This document shows positions 54,678 to 63,608 of a stretch of 64,000 nucleotides of DNA, piece by piece (within the stretch, counting starts at the first letter, position 1; each line of letters opens with the position of its first letter). The notes under the pieces are model-generated. The model had not been told where the DNA came from. It ran no database searches and saw only the letters and a program-made list of their open reading frames with translations. A program made the position numbers and the translations under genes. This stretch comes from CAVQEK01 sp964596645. Lineage in GTDB: Bacteria > Bacteroidota > Bacteroidia > Cytophagales > Cyclobacteriaceae. Where the stretch lies: contig CAZQVB010000010.1 of assembly GCA_964596645.1 (NCBI GenBank), forward strand, positions 62,001 through 126,000, in the 5' to 3' direction.

Positions 54678-55290
54678 TGCCTTCTAAAAATAACATAAAG
54701 CCAGCTATAAAGCCATAGCATAGACAATATCAGCAGGGCAAAACGCCTCAACAGGTTTATAAGTATTAGCCATAGGAGGTGCGCTTACCTTAAAATTGTC
54801 CCAGAGCGAGCCACGGTAGGGTACAGTTTGCTTGCGCACTTTAAACATTCTTGCCGCTATTCGTCAGTTCGCATATCGCAGTCTTGCTTAGCTTCGGGCA
54901 ACGATTCCCTTGCTTTCGGGATTTTACCCTTTGGAACGATCGATTTATCGAAGGTAAATACAGAATAATTTAAATTGCTTAATTCTGAAAGAGTAGACAT
55001 TTTGGCTATTCATCATTCTGCCAGAGACTTAGGTCAAAGAAAAATATACTAAACGCTTGCCAATCGAGCAGACAGCCAGTGAGCCGTTAAGCGCACTGGT
55101 TCGACTCTCACAACGCCCAGCCCTTGCACGCATCAGAACATGGGTCTCTTATCAGGCGGTTACATTGGCTCTGGCCTTCAAAGCTCGATCGAAAAAATTA
55201 AGCCATCTTGTTCGGAAGATTTGTTTGCCGCTTTGCTCTGATCAATAGTGACCATCGTCTTCATCCATTTTTTTACAACTCCATCAATTC
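54678..55290. other. 613-bp intergenic region between divergent genes
   Basis: Separates the minus-strand TPR sensor from the plus-strand sulfatase, so both promoters should be here. I find no convincing promoter pair, RNA gene, terminator or protein. A 64-codon open frame at 55057-55248 has no recognisable content. A TCGAT-TT-ATCGA inverted repeat near 54940-54955 is the only small symmetry noted. Confidence 0.5.
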
Positions 55291-56727
55291 ATGATACTAC
55301 GTACTTCTTTGAACAAAATAGCACTCTTGCTGAGCCTTGGTGTTCTCGTGCTTTTTTGTGGGTGTCACAGCAAGAGTCAGAAGCAGTCGGCTGCACCCAA
55401 TTTGCCCAACGTCATTTACATTTTGGCCGACGACCTGGGCTATGGTGATCTGGGCTGCTACGGGCAAGAGCATTTTAGCACACCGCACATTGACAGGTTG
55501 GCCGCCGAAGGCATTCGTTTTACACGCCATTATGCGGGTAGCTCCGTTTGTGGACCTTCACGCTCTGTGCTCATGACCGGCTTACACACCGGCCATACCC
55601 CGATTCGCAGCAATGGAAGAGGCAAAACTGTTTTAGCCGACAGCGTCATTACGATAGCCGAAAAAATGAAAGAGGCGGGATATGTCACTGCCATGATCGG
55701 CAAGTGGGGCCTGGGAGACGCCGGCACATCGGGCATCCCCAACCGGCAGGGCTTCGATGAGTTTCTCGGTTATCTGGACCACATACAGGCGCACAACCAT
55801 TTTCCTGACTTTCTCTGGCACAATCAGGACACGCTGCACCTTGATAATAAAGTGGAAATCACACAGCATGGCTACGCCGCAGGACTGGGTGGCGTGAGCA
55901 CCAATAAAGTTCAATATGCCCAGGACCTGTTCGACGACAAAACATTGAGTTTTATAAAAGCCAATAAAGACACGAGCTTCTTTATCTACCTGGCCAGCCT
56001 CATTCCCCATGCAAACAACGAGGCGGGCAAGGAAGGCATGGAAGTTCCTGATTGGGATGAATACGCCACCAAAGACTGGCCGGACCCGCAAAAGGGATTT
56101 GCCGCTATGATAGGCAGACTCGACAATACGGTAGCACTCATACGCGATCAATTGAAAGCGCTTGGCATCGAGCAAAACACGCTGATCATATTTTCTTCAG
56201 ACAACGGACCGCACAAAGAGGGTGGACAAGATCCGGAATTTTTTGACAGCAATGGCCCATGGCGGGGCATCAAACGCGACTTGTACGAAGGCGGCATACG
56301 TGTGCCCATGATCGCCTGCTGGCCTGGCACCATTGCGGCCGCCCGCACTACCGACCATATGAGTGGCTTTCAGGATGTGATGCCCACATTGTGCCATATG
56401 GCCGGAGTGCCATCACCCAGCACCGATGGCATCAGCTTCTTGCCGCTGCTCAAGGGTGATAGCCAGCCTCAGCACGATTTTTTGTATTGGGAATTTCCAG
56501 AACGCGATGGCATGCAAGCTGTGCACAAAGGCGATTGGAAAGCCATTCGCACGAATGTATCCGTAATGGCACAGCCCCCGGTGGAGTTGTACCATCTTTC
56601 CAATGATCCGGATGAGTCCGACAATATCGCTTCGGACAATCCTGAAAAGGTGGCGGAGTTAGTGGATTTGATGGTGCAGGCGCATAAACCTTCTGCCTTG
56701 TTTCCCCTGTTGCCAGATGAGCGCTAG
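55291..56727 (+). CDS. Family S1 sulfatase, lipoprotein
   Basis: 478 residues, lipobox LFCGC (Cys25). ILADDLGYGD (Asp47, Asp48), formylglycine motif CGPSR (Cys87) and IFSSDNGPHKEGG are intact. It closely resembles the sulfatase at 34965 in the block after the active site (HKEGGQDPEFF, NGPWRGIKRDLYEGGIRVPM). First gene of the last enzyme block (sulfatase, GH42, sulfatase). Confidence 0.91.
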   Translation: MILRTSLNKIALLLSLGVLVLFCGCHSKSQKQSAAPNLPNVIYILADDLGYGDLGCYGQEHFSTPHIDRLAAEGIRFTRHYAGSSVCGPSRSVLMTGLHTGHTPIRSNGRGKTVLADSVITIAEKMKEAGYVTAMIGKWGLGDAGTSGIPNRQGFDEFLGYLDHIQAHNHFPDFLWHNQDTLHLDNKVEITQHGYAAGLGGVSTNKVQYAQDLFDDKTLSFIKANKDTSFFIYLASLIPHANNEAGKEGMEVPDWDEYATKDWPDPQKGFAAMIGRLDNTVALIRDQLKALGIEQNTLIIFSSDNGPHKEGGQDPEFFDSNGPWRGIKRDLYEGGIRVPMIACWPGTIAAARTTDHMSGFQDVMPTLCHMAGVPSPSTDGISFLPLLKGDSQPQHDFLYWEFPERDGMQAVHKGDWKAIRTNVSVMAQPPVELYHLSNDPDESDNIASDNPEKVAELVDLMVQAHKPSALFPLLPDER

Positions 56728-56787
56728 ATTTACTGCCTCATGCCATAGATATTGATAGGCATTCACTCATACTTTTTTTATGTTGTT

Positions 56788-58794
56788 ATGAAAATAGGAA
56801 GATCGATCAAAGTCGTATTATTTGCTTTAACACTCGCAATGGCAACACTTTCACTGCAAGCGCAGCAAGTGCCACTTTTCGGCGCGCAGGTTTTTATAGA
56901 GCCGGGGCAGACGGACCGGGAAACTGAGGGTTGGTTCAGAACCATGAGTGAAAACGGTATGGCTATATGCCGCATCCGCATGTTTGAGTCCTACATGCGC
57001 CAGCCTGGTGGCACCTGGGATTTCAGCCTGTTCGATCGGGCTTTCGATTATGCCGAAAAATACGACATCAAGGTGATGGGCACGTTCTTTCCCGCCACAG
57101 AAAAAACAGATATCGGTGGCTGGAAATTCCCTGAAACAGAAGAGCAGCTTCAGCAATTTGCCGAATTCATCAAAGCACTCACCACTCACTACAAAGACCA
57201 CAAGGCCCTGCATGCCTGGGTGCTGATCAATGAGCCAGGTGGCGGGCTCAGTGACACACCGTTTTCTCGCATGATGAAGAAAAAATGGCTGCAGGAGCAT
57301 CCGCAAAAGGAATCAGTGGAAAACGGCTACCCCGTACTGGTAGACCTGCAGGAAGGGCGCTTCGCACAATATATGACCTCCTGGATGCTTCAATGGATAG
57401 CCAATGAGGTGCGCAAACACGATTCTGACGTACATCTGCACGTCAATCCGCATGCAATATTTCAGTTGCTGCCGGAGTTTGACTTCACCCAATGGCGCAG
57501 CTTTCTCAACAGTCTGGGTGGCTCGGCCCACGCGAGTTGGCATTTTTATCAATTTGAACGACCTGAGTACGCGCTGGCCATGTCACTGAACTGTGAAATA
57601 CTCCGTGCCGGTGCCGGCCCATTGCCCTGGCTCATGACAGAGCTCCAGGGCGGCAACAATACCTACAGCGGCTCCAGGCCCATGAACCCCACCCCCGAAG
57701 AGGTGATCCAGTGGCTGTGGCTGGTGATGGCCACCGAGGGGAAGGGCAGTATATTTTGGACGCTCAACCCCAGGGCATCTGGTGTGGAATCTGGCGAATG
57801 GGCGTTGCTCGATTTTCAGCATCAGCCTACAGAGCGGGTAGCTGCCATACATCGCGTAAGCCAGTCGGTGAGAGCGCACAGTGCCATTATCGGCAATCTG
57901 AAAAAGGTTGATCCGGGAGTCACACTGCTGTATGTGCGTGAGTCACTCTGGGCAGAAAGGGCCATAACAGAAGGAAGACCTTCTGCATCGGACGGCCGCG
58001 TATCCGGATTATTGGATCTTTTTGGGTACTTCAAAGCTTTCAGTGCACAGGGGATCACGCCCAACGTGGCCGCCATAGAAGAATATGATTTTGAGGCGGA
58101 TGACTTCTCAGGCCAATCGATAGTGCTGGCCAACCAAATAGCCCTGCCGCGTGCTTATCGCGAAGTGCTGGAAGGCTTCGTGCGCAAAGGCGGCACGCTA
58201 TGGGTAGGTGGCCTTACCGGCTACTACGATGAAGACGTACACAATCAAATGCTTACCGGTTTTCCGTACAGCAATTTATTTGGTGGAAACATCTCCGAAT
58301 TTCGCTACATCGATCAGCCGTATACTTATACCCTTCAAGATTTTGAGCAGGCCATTCCCACCACCGGGTGGATGGGCCTTATAAAGCCCGAACAAAAAGC
58401 TGAAATACTGTCGCAGCACAATGAACTGGCTACAGCCATTAGATATGCATATGGTAAGGGCAAGGTAATATGGGTGCCATCGCTGCTGGGCAGAGCAGCA
58501 TGGGAAGGGAATGCCATGCCGCTCTCAGAATATTTGCAAGAGCATATGTTGAAGGATCAACCGCCTTTTGCATTTACGAAGTATCAAAGTGACATACTGA
58601 TGAAGACCCTTCGGTCGGGAGAGAAAATGGTCACTGTGCTTATCAATAAATCGGCAGAAAAAAAGGACATAACCATGAAAGGTGCAGCATCACAAAGGAA
58701 GCCGCAGCTGATCTTCAGCAGTGGAGCAGGAAGGGTAAACGGCAATAAGGTGCACATAACACCAGAAGAAACGCTGGTGATCGTTTGGGAGTAG
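56788..58794 (+). CDS. GH42-like beta-galactosidase
   Basis: About 668 residues with a signal peptide (VVLFALTLAMATLSLQAQ). The barrel carries the acid/base Glu in WVLINEPGGG and the nucleophile Glu in LMTELQGG; the region DFSGQSIVLANQIALPRAY with FVRKGGTLWVGGLTG is the trimerisation-like domain of GH42. Members release beta-linked galactose (some alpha-L-arabinopyranose). This makes galactose a likely part of the polymer. ATG 56788 (GTTATGAAAA) is preferred over 56752. Confidence 0.8.
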   Translation: MKIGRSIKVVLFALTLAMATLSLQAQQVPLFGAQVFIEPGQTDRETEGWFRTMSENGMAICRIRMFESYMRQPGGTWDFSLFDRAFDYAEKYDIKVMGTFFPATEKTDIGGWKFPETEEQLQQFAEFIKALTTHYKDHKALHAWVLINEPGGGLSDTPFSRMMKKKWLQEHPQKESVENGYPVLVDLQEGRFAQYMTSWMLQWIANEVRKHDSDVHLHVNPHAIFQLLPEFDFTQWRSFLNSLGGSAHASWHFYQFERPEYALAMSLNCEILRAGAGPLPWLMTELQGGNNTYSGSRPMNPTPEEVIQWLWLVMATEGKGSIFWTLNPRASGVESGEWALLDFQHQPTERVAAIHRVSQSVRAHSAIIGNLKKVDPGVTLLYVRESLWAERAITEGRPSASDGRVSGLLDLFGYFKAFSAQGITPNVAAIEEYDFEADDFSGQSIVLANQIALPRAYREVLEGFVRKGGTLWVGGLTGYYDEDVHNQMLTGFPYSNLFGGNISEFRYIDQPYTYTLQDFEQAIPTTGWMGLIKPEQKAEILSQHNELATAIRYAYGKGKVIWVPSLLGRAAWEGNAMPLSEYLQEHMLKDQPPFAFTKYQSDILMKTLRSGEKMVTVLINKSAEKKDITMKGAASQRKPQLIFSSGAGRVNGNKVHITPEETLVIVWE

Positions 58795-58887
58795 GCTGAT
58801 AGTGGCCTCTCGGCAATTCATTGATATTACGAACCTAGAACATACTGACCCAAGCGTATGTCAGTATCTCGAAATAACCTTTCAATT

Positions 58888-60453
58888 ATGAAAAAGCTCA
58901 ATTTTTTATTTGTATCGATTGCCATTTTTTTTCTTGCGTCGTGCAGCGGCAACAAGCCCGCCGACACAGCCGAAGCGAACCGTAAACAGGAGGCCTCCAC
59001 GCCCAACATCATCATCATATATGCCGATGATCTGGGCTACGGCGATGTAGGTGCTTATGGTGCCACGCACATTCGTACACCCAATATTGATAAATTGGCC
59101 CATGGCGGCGTGCGGTTTACCGACGGATATGCCAGCTCTGCCACCTGTACGCCCAGCCGGTATGCACTGCTCACCGGGGTTTATCCGTGGCGCAACGAAG
59201 ATGCGGCCATCTTGCCCGGTACAGCCCCCCTCATCATCGATACCGCGCAAATGACCTTGCCGAAAATGCTGAAGGCACAGGGTTATCACACCGGCATAGT
59301 GGGCAAATGGCACCTGGGCCTGGGCCGTGGTCATGTTGACTGGAATGCGCACATCGCACCGGGGCCCAATGATGTGGGTTTCGATCACTCATATATCATG
59401 GCAGCTACGCAAGACAGGGTGCCGACGGTATACATTGAAAATGGATATGTGGTAAACCTTGACCCGAATGATCCCATACAGGTGAACTATGAAAAAAACT
59501 TTGAAGGGGAGCCCACCGGCAAGGACAATCCCGAATTGCTGAAAATGAGATGGCACCACGGCCACAACAACAGCATAGTGAATGGCATACCGCGCATTGG
59601 ATATATGCAAGGTGGTGAGGCTGCCAAATGGGTAGATGAAGATATGGCCGACCGCTTTTTGGAAGAGGCACAGCGGTATGTAAGGGAAAATAAGAGCGCA
59701 CCGTTTTTTCTTTATTATGCACTGCAGCAGCCCCATGTGCCACGTACGCCTCACCAGCGCTTTGTTGGGCAGTCGGGCATGGGCCCCAGGGGCGATGCCA
59801 TCGTAGAGGCAGATTGGTGCGTAGGGCAATTGCTAAAAACCCTTGAGGAAGAAGGCCTGGCCGAAAATACACTCATCATATTCTCCAGCGACAACGGGCC
59901 CGTACTGAATGACGGATACTACGACGATGCCGTAGAAAAGCTGGGCGACCACAAGCCTGCCGGGCCTTTGCGCGGTGGTAAGTACAGCCTCTTTCAGGCA
60001 GGTACGCGCGTTCCGACGATCACCTACTGGCCCGGCACCATCAGCCCGGGTGTTTCGCATGCGCTGGTATGCCAACTGGACCTGCTTTCGTCGTTGGCCG
60101 CACTGACTGGCTCCGGTGTCCGGGGGCGCGACAGTAAAGATCTGCTGGACGTGCTGTTGGGCAAAAGCGACGACGGCCGTGATGCCTTGGTGCTGGAGGC
60201 CACTTCCCGCACCGCCCTTCGCCAGGGAGAGTGGATGATGATACCGCCATACAAAGGACCAAGCGTGAATACGGAGGTGGATATAGAGCTGGGCAATGAT
60301 GCTGGTTTTCAGCTGTACCACCTGGCCGACGACATCAGCGAACAAAACAACCTGGCCGACAGCCTGCCGGCAAAGCTGGAAGAGATGCGACAGATTTTCA
60401 GCGCGATCAGAGGCTCAGGCCACGAAAACGTGAAGCCATTGGAGTTGAAGTGA
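58888..60453 (+). CDS. Family S1 sulfatase, lipoprotein
   Basis: 521 residues from ATG 58888 (CAATTATGAAAA context), lipobox FFLASC (Cys19). IYADDLGYGD (Asp47, Asp48), formylglycine motif CTPSR (Cys87), GKWHLGLGRG and IFSSDNGPVLNDGYYDD are intact. The CTPSRY and HLGLG pattern is that of arylsulfatase-A-like enzymes and differs from the other five in the locus. Last gene of the polysaccharide region. Confidence 0.91.
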   Translation: MKKLNFLFVSIAIFFLASCSGNKPADTAEANRKQEASTPNIIIIYADDLGYGDVGAYGATHIRTPNIDKLAHGGVRFTDGYASSATCTPSRYALLTGVYPWRNEDAAILPGTAPLIIDTAQMTLPKMLKAQGYHTGIVGKWHLGLGRGHVDWNAHIAPGPNDVGFDHSYIMAATQDRVPTVYIENGYVVNLDPNDPIQVNYEKNFEGEPTGKDNPELLKMRWHHGHNNSIVNGIPRIGYMQGGEAAKWVDEDMADRFLEEAQRYVRENKSAPFFLYYALQQPHVPRTPHQRFVGQSGMGPRGDAIVEADWCVGQLLKTLEEEGLAENTLIIFSSDNGPVLNDGYYDDAVEKLGDHKPAGPLRGGKYSLFQAGTRVPTITYWPGTISPGVSHALVCQLDLLSSLAALTGSGVRGRDSKDLLDVLLGKSDDGRDALVLEATSRTALRQGEWMMIPPYKGPSVNTEVDIELGNDAGFQLYHLADDISEQNNLADSLPAKLEEMRQIFSAIRGSGHENVKPLELK

Positions 60454-60738
60454 GATAAATCAAATTCTTTTTGCGTATACATTTCTGCACTCCAAGATGG
60501 ATAAAAATGATGCATAAGCCCGTGGCATAATGTGGTATATTTTGCTACATTAGCCCCGAAGATTTTTCAATTTTTTTTAATGAGTATCGGCATCTAGTAC
60601 CGTTTTTTTATCGATATCCTTTCCATACTATAGGGCAAAATGGTTTCTGTCCTGACCTAACTTATATAGAGGTGGAAGGCAAGCACCGAAAAGTATCGGG
60701 TGATTTTTTAAGAATGCCGGCATTTTTTCTTTTCAGAT

Positions 60739-61635
60739 ATGGACCAGCCCAAGCTCGACCGGTTGCTGCGAATCATGAAAATGCTGACGGGCAACCTCAC
60801 TTACTCGGTGGCCGAAATAGCAGAGCGCATGCACACCTCTCCCCGTACCGTGTACCGCTATATCGACACCTTCCGCGATGCTGGATTTGTGATCAAAAAA
60901 AAGGACCATGCCGTGCGCATCGACCGCACCTCGCCCCATTTCAAAGAGATCAGTTCCCTCATACACTTTACCCATGAAGAGGCGCACATATTGAAGCGTG
61001 CCATAGAGGCTATAGACGAAACCAACCTGATAAAGCAAAACCTAAAGAAAAAGCTGTATACCGTGTACGACTATAAAATATTGGCAGACACGGTGGTGAA
61101 GGGAAAAAACGCCCAAAATGTAAATCAACTGGTGGAGGCCATCGAAAATAAGCGCCGGGTGGTGCTTTGCGACTACAGCTCTGCCCATGGGCAGAGCGTG
61201 CGTTCGAGGCTGGTGGAGCCATTTGCCTTTACCACCAACTATATACAGTTATGGGCGTATGAGCCTGAAGCAGAAGAAAGCAAGCTTTTTAAACTATCGC
61301 GTATAGCGAGTGTAAAGGTGCTGGAGGCAGGCTGGGCACATCCTTCTGAGCACAAGGTGGGCCACCTGGACATATTCCGGCTCAGCAGCGAAGATCGGCT
61401 GCCCGTGCGCCTCAGGCTGTCACTGCGTGCAGCACAACTGCTGATGGAAGAGTACCCACTGGCAGAAACATACCTCACTCAGGTAGATGAAGCCCGCTGG
61501 ATACTCGATACGGAGGTGTGCAGCTTTGAAGGAGTCGGCCGATTTGTGATGGGCCTCACCCACGAGATAGAAGTACTGGAAACAGCGGCATTTAAAAAAT
61601 ACCTGCAGCAGCGCCTACAACAAATAAAAATATAG
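60739..61635 (+). CDS. WYL-domain transcriptional regulator
   Basis: 298 residues: N-terminal helix-turn-helix (SVAEIAERMHTSPRTVYRYI, about 25-45) and a WYL ligand-binding domain (about 130-215: NKRRVVLCDYSSAHGQSVRS, NYIQLWAYEPEAEESKLFKL) with a C-terminal extension. WYL regulators often control CRISPR-Cas and other defence genes, sensing nucleotides or nucleic-acid fragments. It reads into the HIRAN and cas genes on the same strand, 42 bases upstream of HIRAN. Confidence 0.87.
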   Translation: MDQPKLDRLLRIMKMLTGNLTYSVAEIAERMHTSPRTVYRYIDTFRDAGFVIKKKDHAVRIDRTSPHFKEISSLIHFTHEEAHILKRAIEAIDETNLIKQNLKKKLYTVYDYKILADTVVKGKNAQNVNQLVEAIENKRRVVLCDYSSAHGQSVRSRLVEPFAFTTNYIQLWAYEPEAEESKLFKLSRIASVKVLEAGWAHPSEHKVGHLDIFRLSSEDRLPVRLRLSLRAAQLLMEEYPLAETYLTQVDEARWILDTEVCSFEGVGRFVMGLTHEIEVLETAAFKKYLQQRLQQIKI

Positions 61636-61677
61636 CCTGTGACAGAAGTTGACAAAACGCCACCGGTACTTGGTACC

Positions 61678-62016
61678 ATGAAAAAGAAGAGAAGACAAAT
61701 GGAGAGCCGGAATCTGACCGATTTTAATGTGGCAGGCTTCACCTACTACGATGGCGCAGATGTTTTTGCAAAGTTGAGCATTGGCACCAGGCTGCGGCTG
61801 GTGGCAGAGCCCAACAACCAATACGATGGCAGGGCGGTGGCTCTGTATTACAAGAGCAAGAAGATCGGTTTTGTACCGAGAAATGAAAACGCGGTGATCA
61901 GCAAATTCCTTAGCCTGGGATATAAGGACATCTTTCAGGTGATCGTCAACCGCTTATCGCCAACCGAATACCCCGAGTCGCAGGTAGGGGTGGTGGTGAA
62001 GGTGAGGCGGAGGTAA
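61678..62016 (+). CDS. HIRAN-domain protein
   Basis: 112 residues from ATG 61678. A stand-alone HIRAN domain, recognised from FNVAGFTYYDGADVFAKL, LVAEPNNQYDGRAVALYY and KKIGFVPRNENAVISKFL. HIRAN domains bind 3' ends of single-stranded or gapped DNA in helicases such as HLTF; small free ones occur in defence loci. A GTG at 61639 would add 13 residues. The last four codons and the stop are part of a 17-bp tandem repeat. Confidence 0.85.
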   Translation: MKKKRRQMESRNLTDFNVAGFTYYDGADVFAKLSIGTRLRLVAEPNNQYDGRAVALYYKSKKIGFVPRNENAVISKFLSLGYKDIFQVIVNRLSPTEYPESQVGVVVKVRRR

Positions 62017-62034
62017 GGGTGAGGCGGAGGTAAG
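62001..62034. repeat. 17-bp tandem duplication over the HIRAN stop codon
   Basis: GGTGAGGCGGAGGTAAG occurs twice without a gap (62001-62017 and 62018-62034), and six bases of a third copy follow. The stop codon TAA (62014-62016) lies in the first copy, so the duplication is silent for the protein. Confidence 0.9.
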
Positions 62035-62092
62035 GGTGAGTTGGCGATAAGTCGATGAAATTATCAGTTTGATAATGATAACCTTTTAAGAA

Positions 62093-62299
62093 ATGAAAAT
62101 GCACAAAACCACTACAAGAAGTAGAACAACGGCTCCATTCACATGCAAAACCAACCTGATCGGGGCTTTCCATAAATGGTTTGGGCCAAATGGCTGTCAA
62201 GGCATGTTGGGAATATTTACATTTTTAATAATATCCAACAGGTCCGATTTAGCATTAATACAACCTAATAATTTCAATTCCATATTGGATTTAAATTAA
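62093..62299 (+). pseudogene. Degenerate partial copy of cas6
   Basis: A 68-codon frame whose first 31 residues match the N-terminus of the intact Cas6 starting 255 bases downstream: MKMHKTTT against MKIHLTTT and NLIGAFHKWFG against NLAGAFHKWLG. Similarity fades after residue 31 and the glycine-rich C-terminal half is missing. It is best read as a leftover of a duplication or of a replaced cas6; a small functional peptide is less likely. Confidence 0.72.
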
Positions 62300-62346
62300 A
62301 ACGGCGTAAATTGGATTTTGTTCATTTATTAATACAACTTAATAAG
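62254..62346. repeat. Direct repeat ahead of cas6
   Basis: ATTAATACAAC-Y-TAATAA occurs at 62254-62271 and 62328-62345, 74 bases apart, with one C/T difference. The second copy abuts the cas6 start (ATG 62348). Two copies of under 20 bases are not a CRISPR array; they may be regulatory or part of the duplication that created the cas6 remnant. Confidence 0.55.
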
Positions 62347-62347
62347 G

Positions 62348-63007
62348 ATGAAAATACACCTGACCACTACTCCCAACTCCACCGTGGTTTCTTTTAATTA
62401 CCAAAAAAACCTTGCTGGCGCTTTTCATAAATGGCTGGGCAAAAATGACATCCACGATGGCATCTCCCTATATTCTTACTCCTGGTTAAAAGGAAGCACT
62501 GCCACAAAAAATCAGGGACTCGATTTTAGAAGTGGTTCTGTGTGGAGCATTGGGGCATATGACCCCCAGATCATCCGCGACCTAATTGAAGGCATTCGGC
62601 AAGATCCATCGCTTTTCCACGGTATGGAAGTACTCGAAGTGGTGATACAGGAAGACATTGAGGAGGAGGGAAAGTGCCGATTTCTGGTAGACAGCCCTGT
62701 GTTTGTGAAGCGGAAAGAAGGTGCTCGCATTAAGTATTTTCTGCATGACGAGCCCGGGGTTGATCAAATGCTGACCGAGACTTTGCAGCACAAACTAAAG
62801 ATAGCCGGCCTTGATGCGGAGGGGCTGTCTGTGGCTTTCGATACAACATACCCCAGACCAAAGACAAAATACATCACTTACAACGGCATAGGCTGCAGGG
62901 CCAGCCTCTGCCCGGTAATTGTTCAAGGCTCAAAAGAGCAGCTTGCCTTTGCCTGGAATGTGGGAGTAGGCAATAGCACCGGAATAGGCTTTGGTGCTTT
63001 GCGATAA
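62348..63007 (+). CDS. cas6: CRISPR RNA endonuclease Cas6
   Basis: 219 residues, the usual size. N-terminal ferredoxin-like fold with NLAGAFHKWLG (candidate catalytic His) and the C-terminal glycine-rich loop VGVGNSTGIGFGALR that binds crRNA define the family. Cas6 cuts precursor crRNA within each repeat and is used in type I and III systems. A degenerate copy of its 5' end lies just upstream. Spacing of 16 bases to the next gene indicates one transcript. Confidence 0.93.
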   Translation: MKIHLTTTPNSTVVSFNYQKNLAGAFHKWLGKNDIHDGISLYSYSWLKGSTATKNQGLDFRSGSVWSIGAYDPQIIRDLIEGIRQDPSLFHGMEVLEVVIQEDIEEEGKCRFLVDSPVFVKRKEGARIKYFLHDEPGVDQMLTETLQHKLKIAGLDAEGLSVAFDTTYPRPKTKYITYNGIGCRASLCPVIVQGSKEQLAFAWNVGVGNSTGIGFGALR

Positions 63008-63023
63008 TTTAAAAATCAAGACG

Positions 63024-63608
63024 ATGGAATACTTTGTAGTAAAATATGCTGGCCCGTTTGGGTTTATTAAACCGTGGACCGCTGTGCGGGATAGTGAAAC
63101 ATTTAGTCAACAGTTTTTAACACCTTCCATTGTTGAGGGCATTGAGAAGAAGCTGTTTCCGGATTTGCTAAAGACTGAGGGTATAAAAAAAATAAAAGGT
63201 CATCGACTTGCATACGATCAGGTGACTAATCAGCAAGAAGTCATCCAGACACGAGGCTGGAACTCCACTCGAAAGGGAAGAGAATATTTATTTGATCGTC
63301 CCAGGGCCATTCTTATAAGAGGAGTTTTGCAAAACCCTGTGCTTTATCTGGCTTTTAGTTCAAAGGAAGATGCCGAAGTAGCCCACAAACAACATCTCTG
63401 CCTATGCAGGAATGAAGACATGCTTTATCCTGAGCAGTTGATTGAAAGCGACCAGAAGCAGTTTGAAGAAAATGAAAAGCTTTTCCCAGGATTTGAACTG
63501 GTGTTTGAGAAAGCGGAAAAGTCCTTTTTAGTGGGTTATCACCGGGTGAGCAATGAGCCCATGTACGGTTGGATACGCGTAGTAGGTCAACCTGTAAATG
63601 CAGTATAA
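63024..63608 (+). CDS. cas5: Cas5-like subunit of a type I CRISPR effector
   Basis: 194 residues from ATG 63024. YFVVKYAGPFGFIKPWTAVR followed by FLTPSIVEGIEKKLFP fits the Cas5 N-terminus (a RAMP strand, F-x-x-x-P, then the T-P-S-x-x-x-G-I helix). FDRPRAILIRGVLQNPVLYL continues the fold. Cas5 caps the 5' handle of crRNA in Cascade. The sequence is divergent, so the call is by pattern only. It overlaps cas3 by one base. Confidence 0.72.
   Translation: MEYFVVKYAGPFGFIKPWTAVRDSETFSQQFLTPSIVEGIEKKLFPDLLKTEGIKKIKGHRLAYDQVTNQQEVIQTRGWNSTRKGREYLFDRPRAILIRGVLQNPVLYLAFSSKEDAEVAHKQHLCLCRNEDMLYPEQLIESDQKQFEENEKLFPGFELVFEKAEKSFLVGYHRVSNEPMYGWIRVVGQPVNAV

Noticed and set aside
55090..55125. GGTTCGACTC resembling a tRNA T-loop.
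   Set aside because: The flanking bases do not form the T stem and no other tRNA arm can be built around it.
55057..55248. 64-codon open frame in the large intergenic region.
   Set aside because: No recognisable motif, no start context like the other genes, and codon content unlike neighbours.
62254..62346. Two direct repeats as a minimal CRISPR array.
   Set aside because: Only two copies under 20 bases, with a T-rich 56-base interval, abutting the cas6 start codon; more like leader or duplication sequence.
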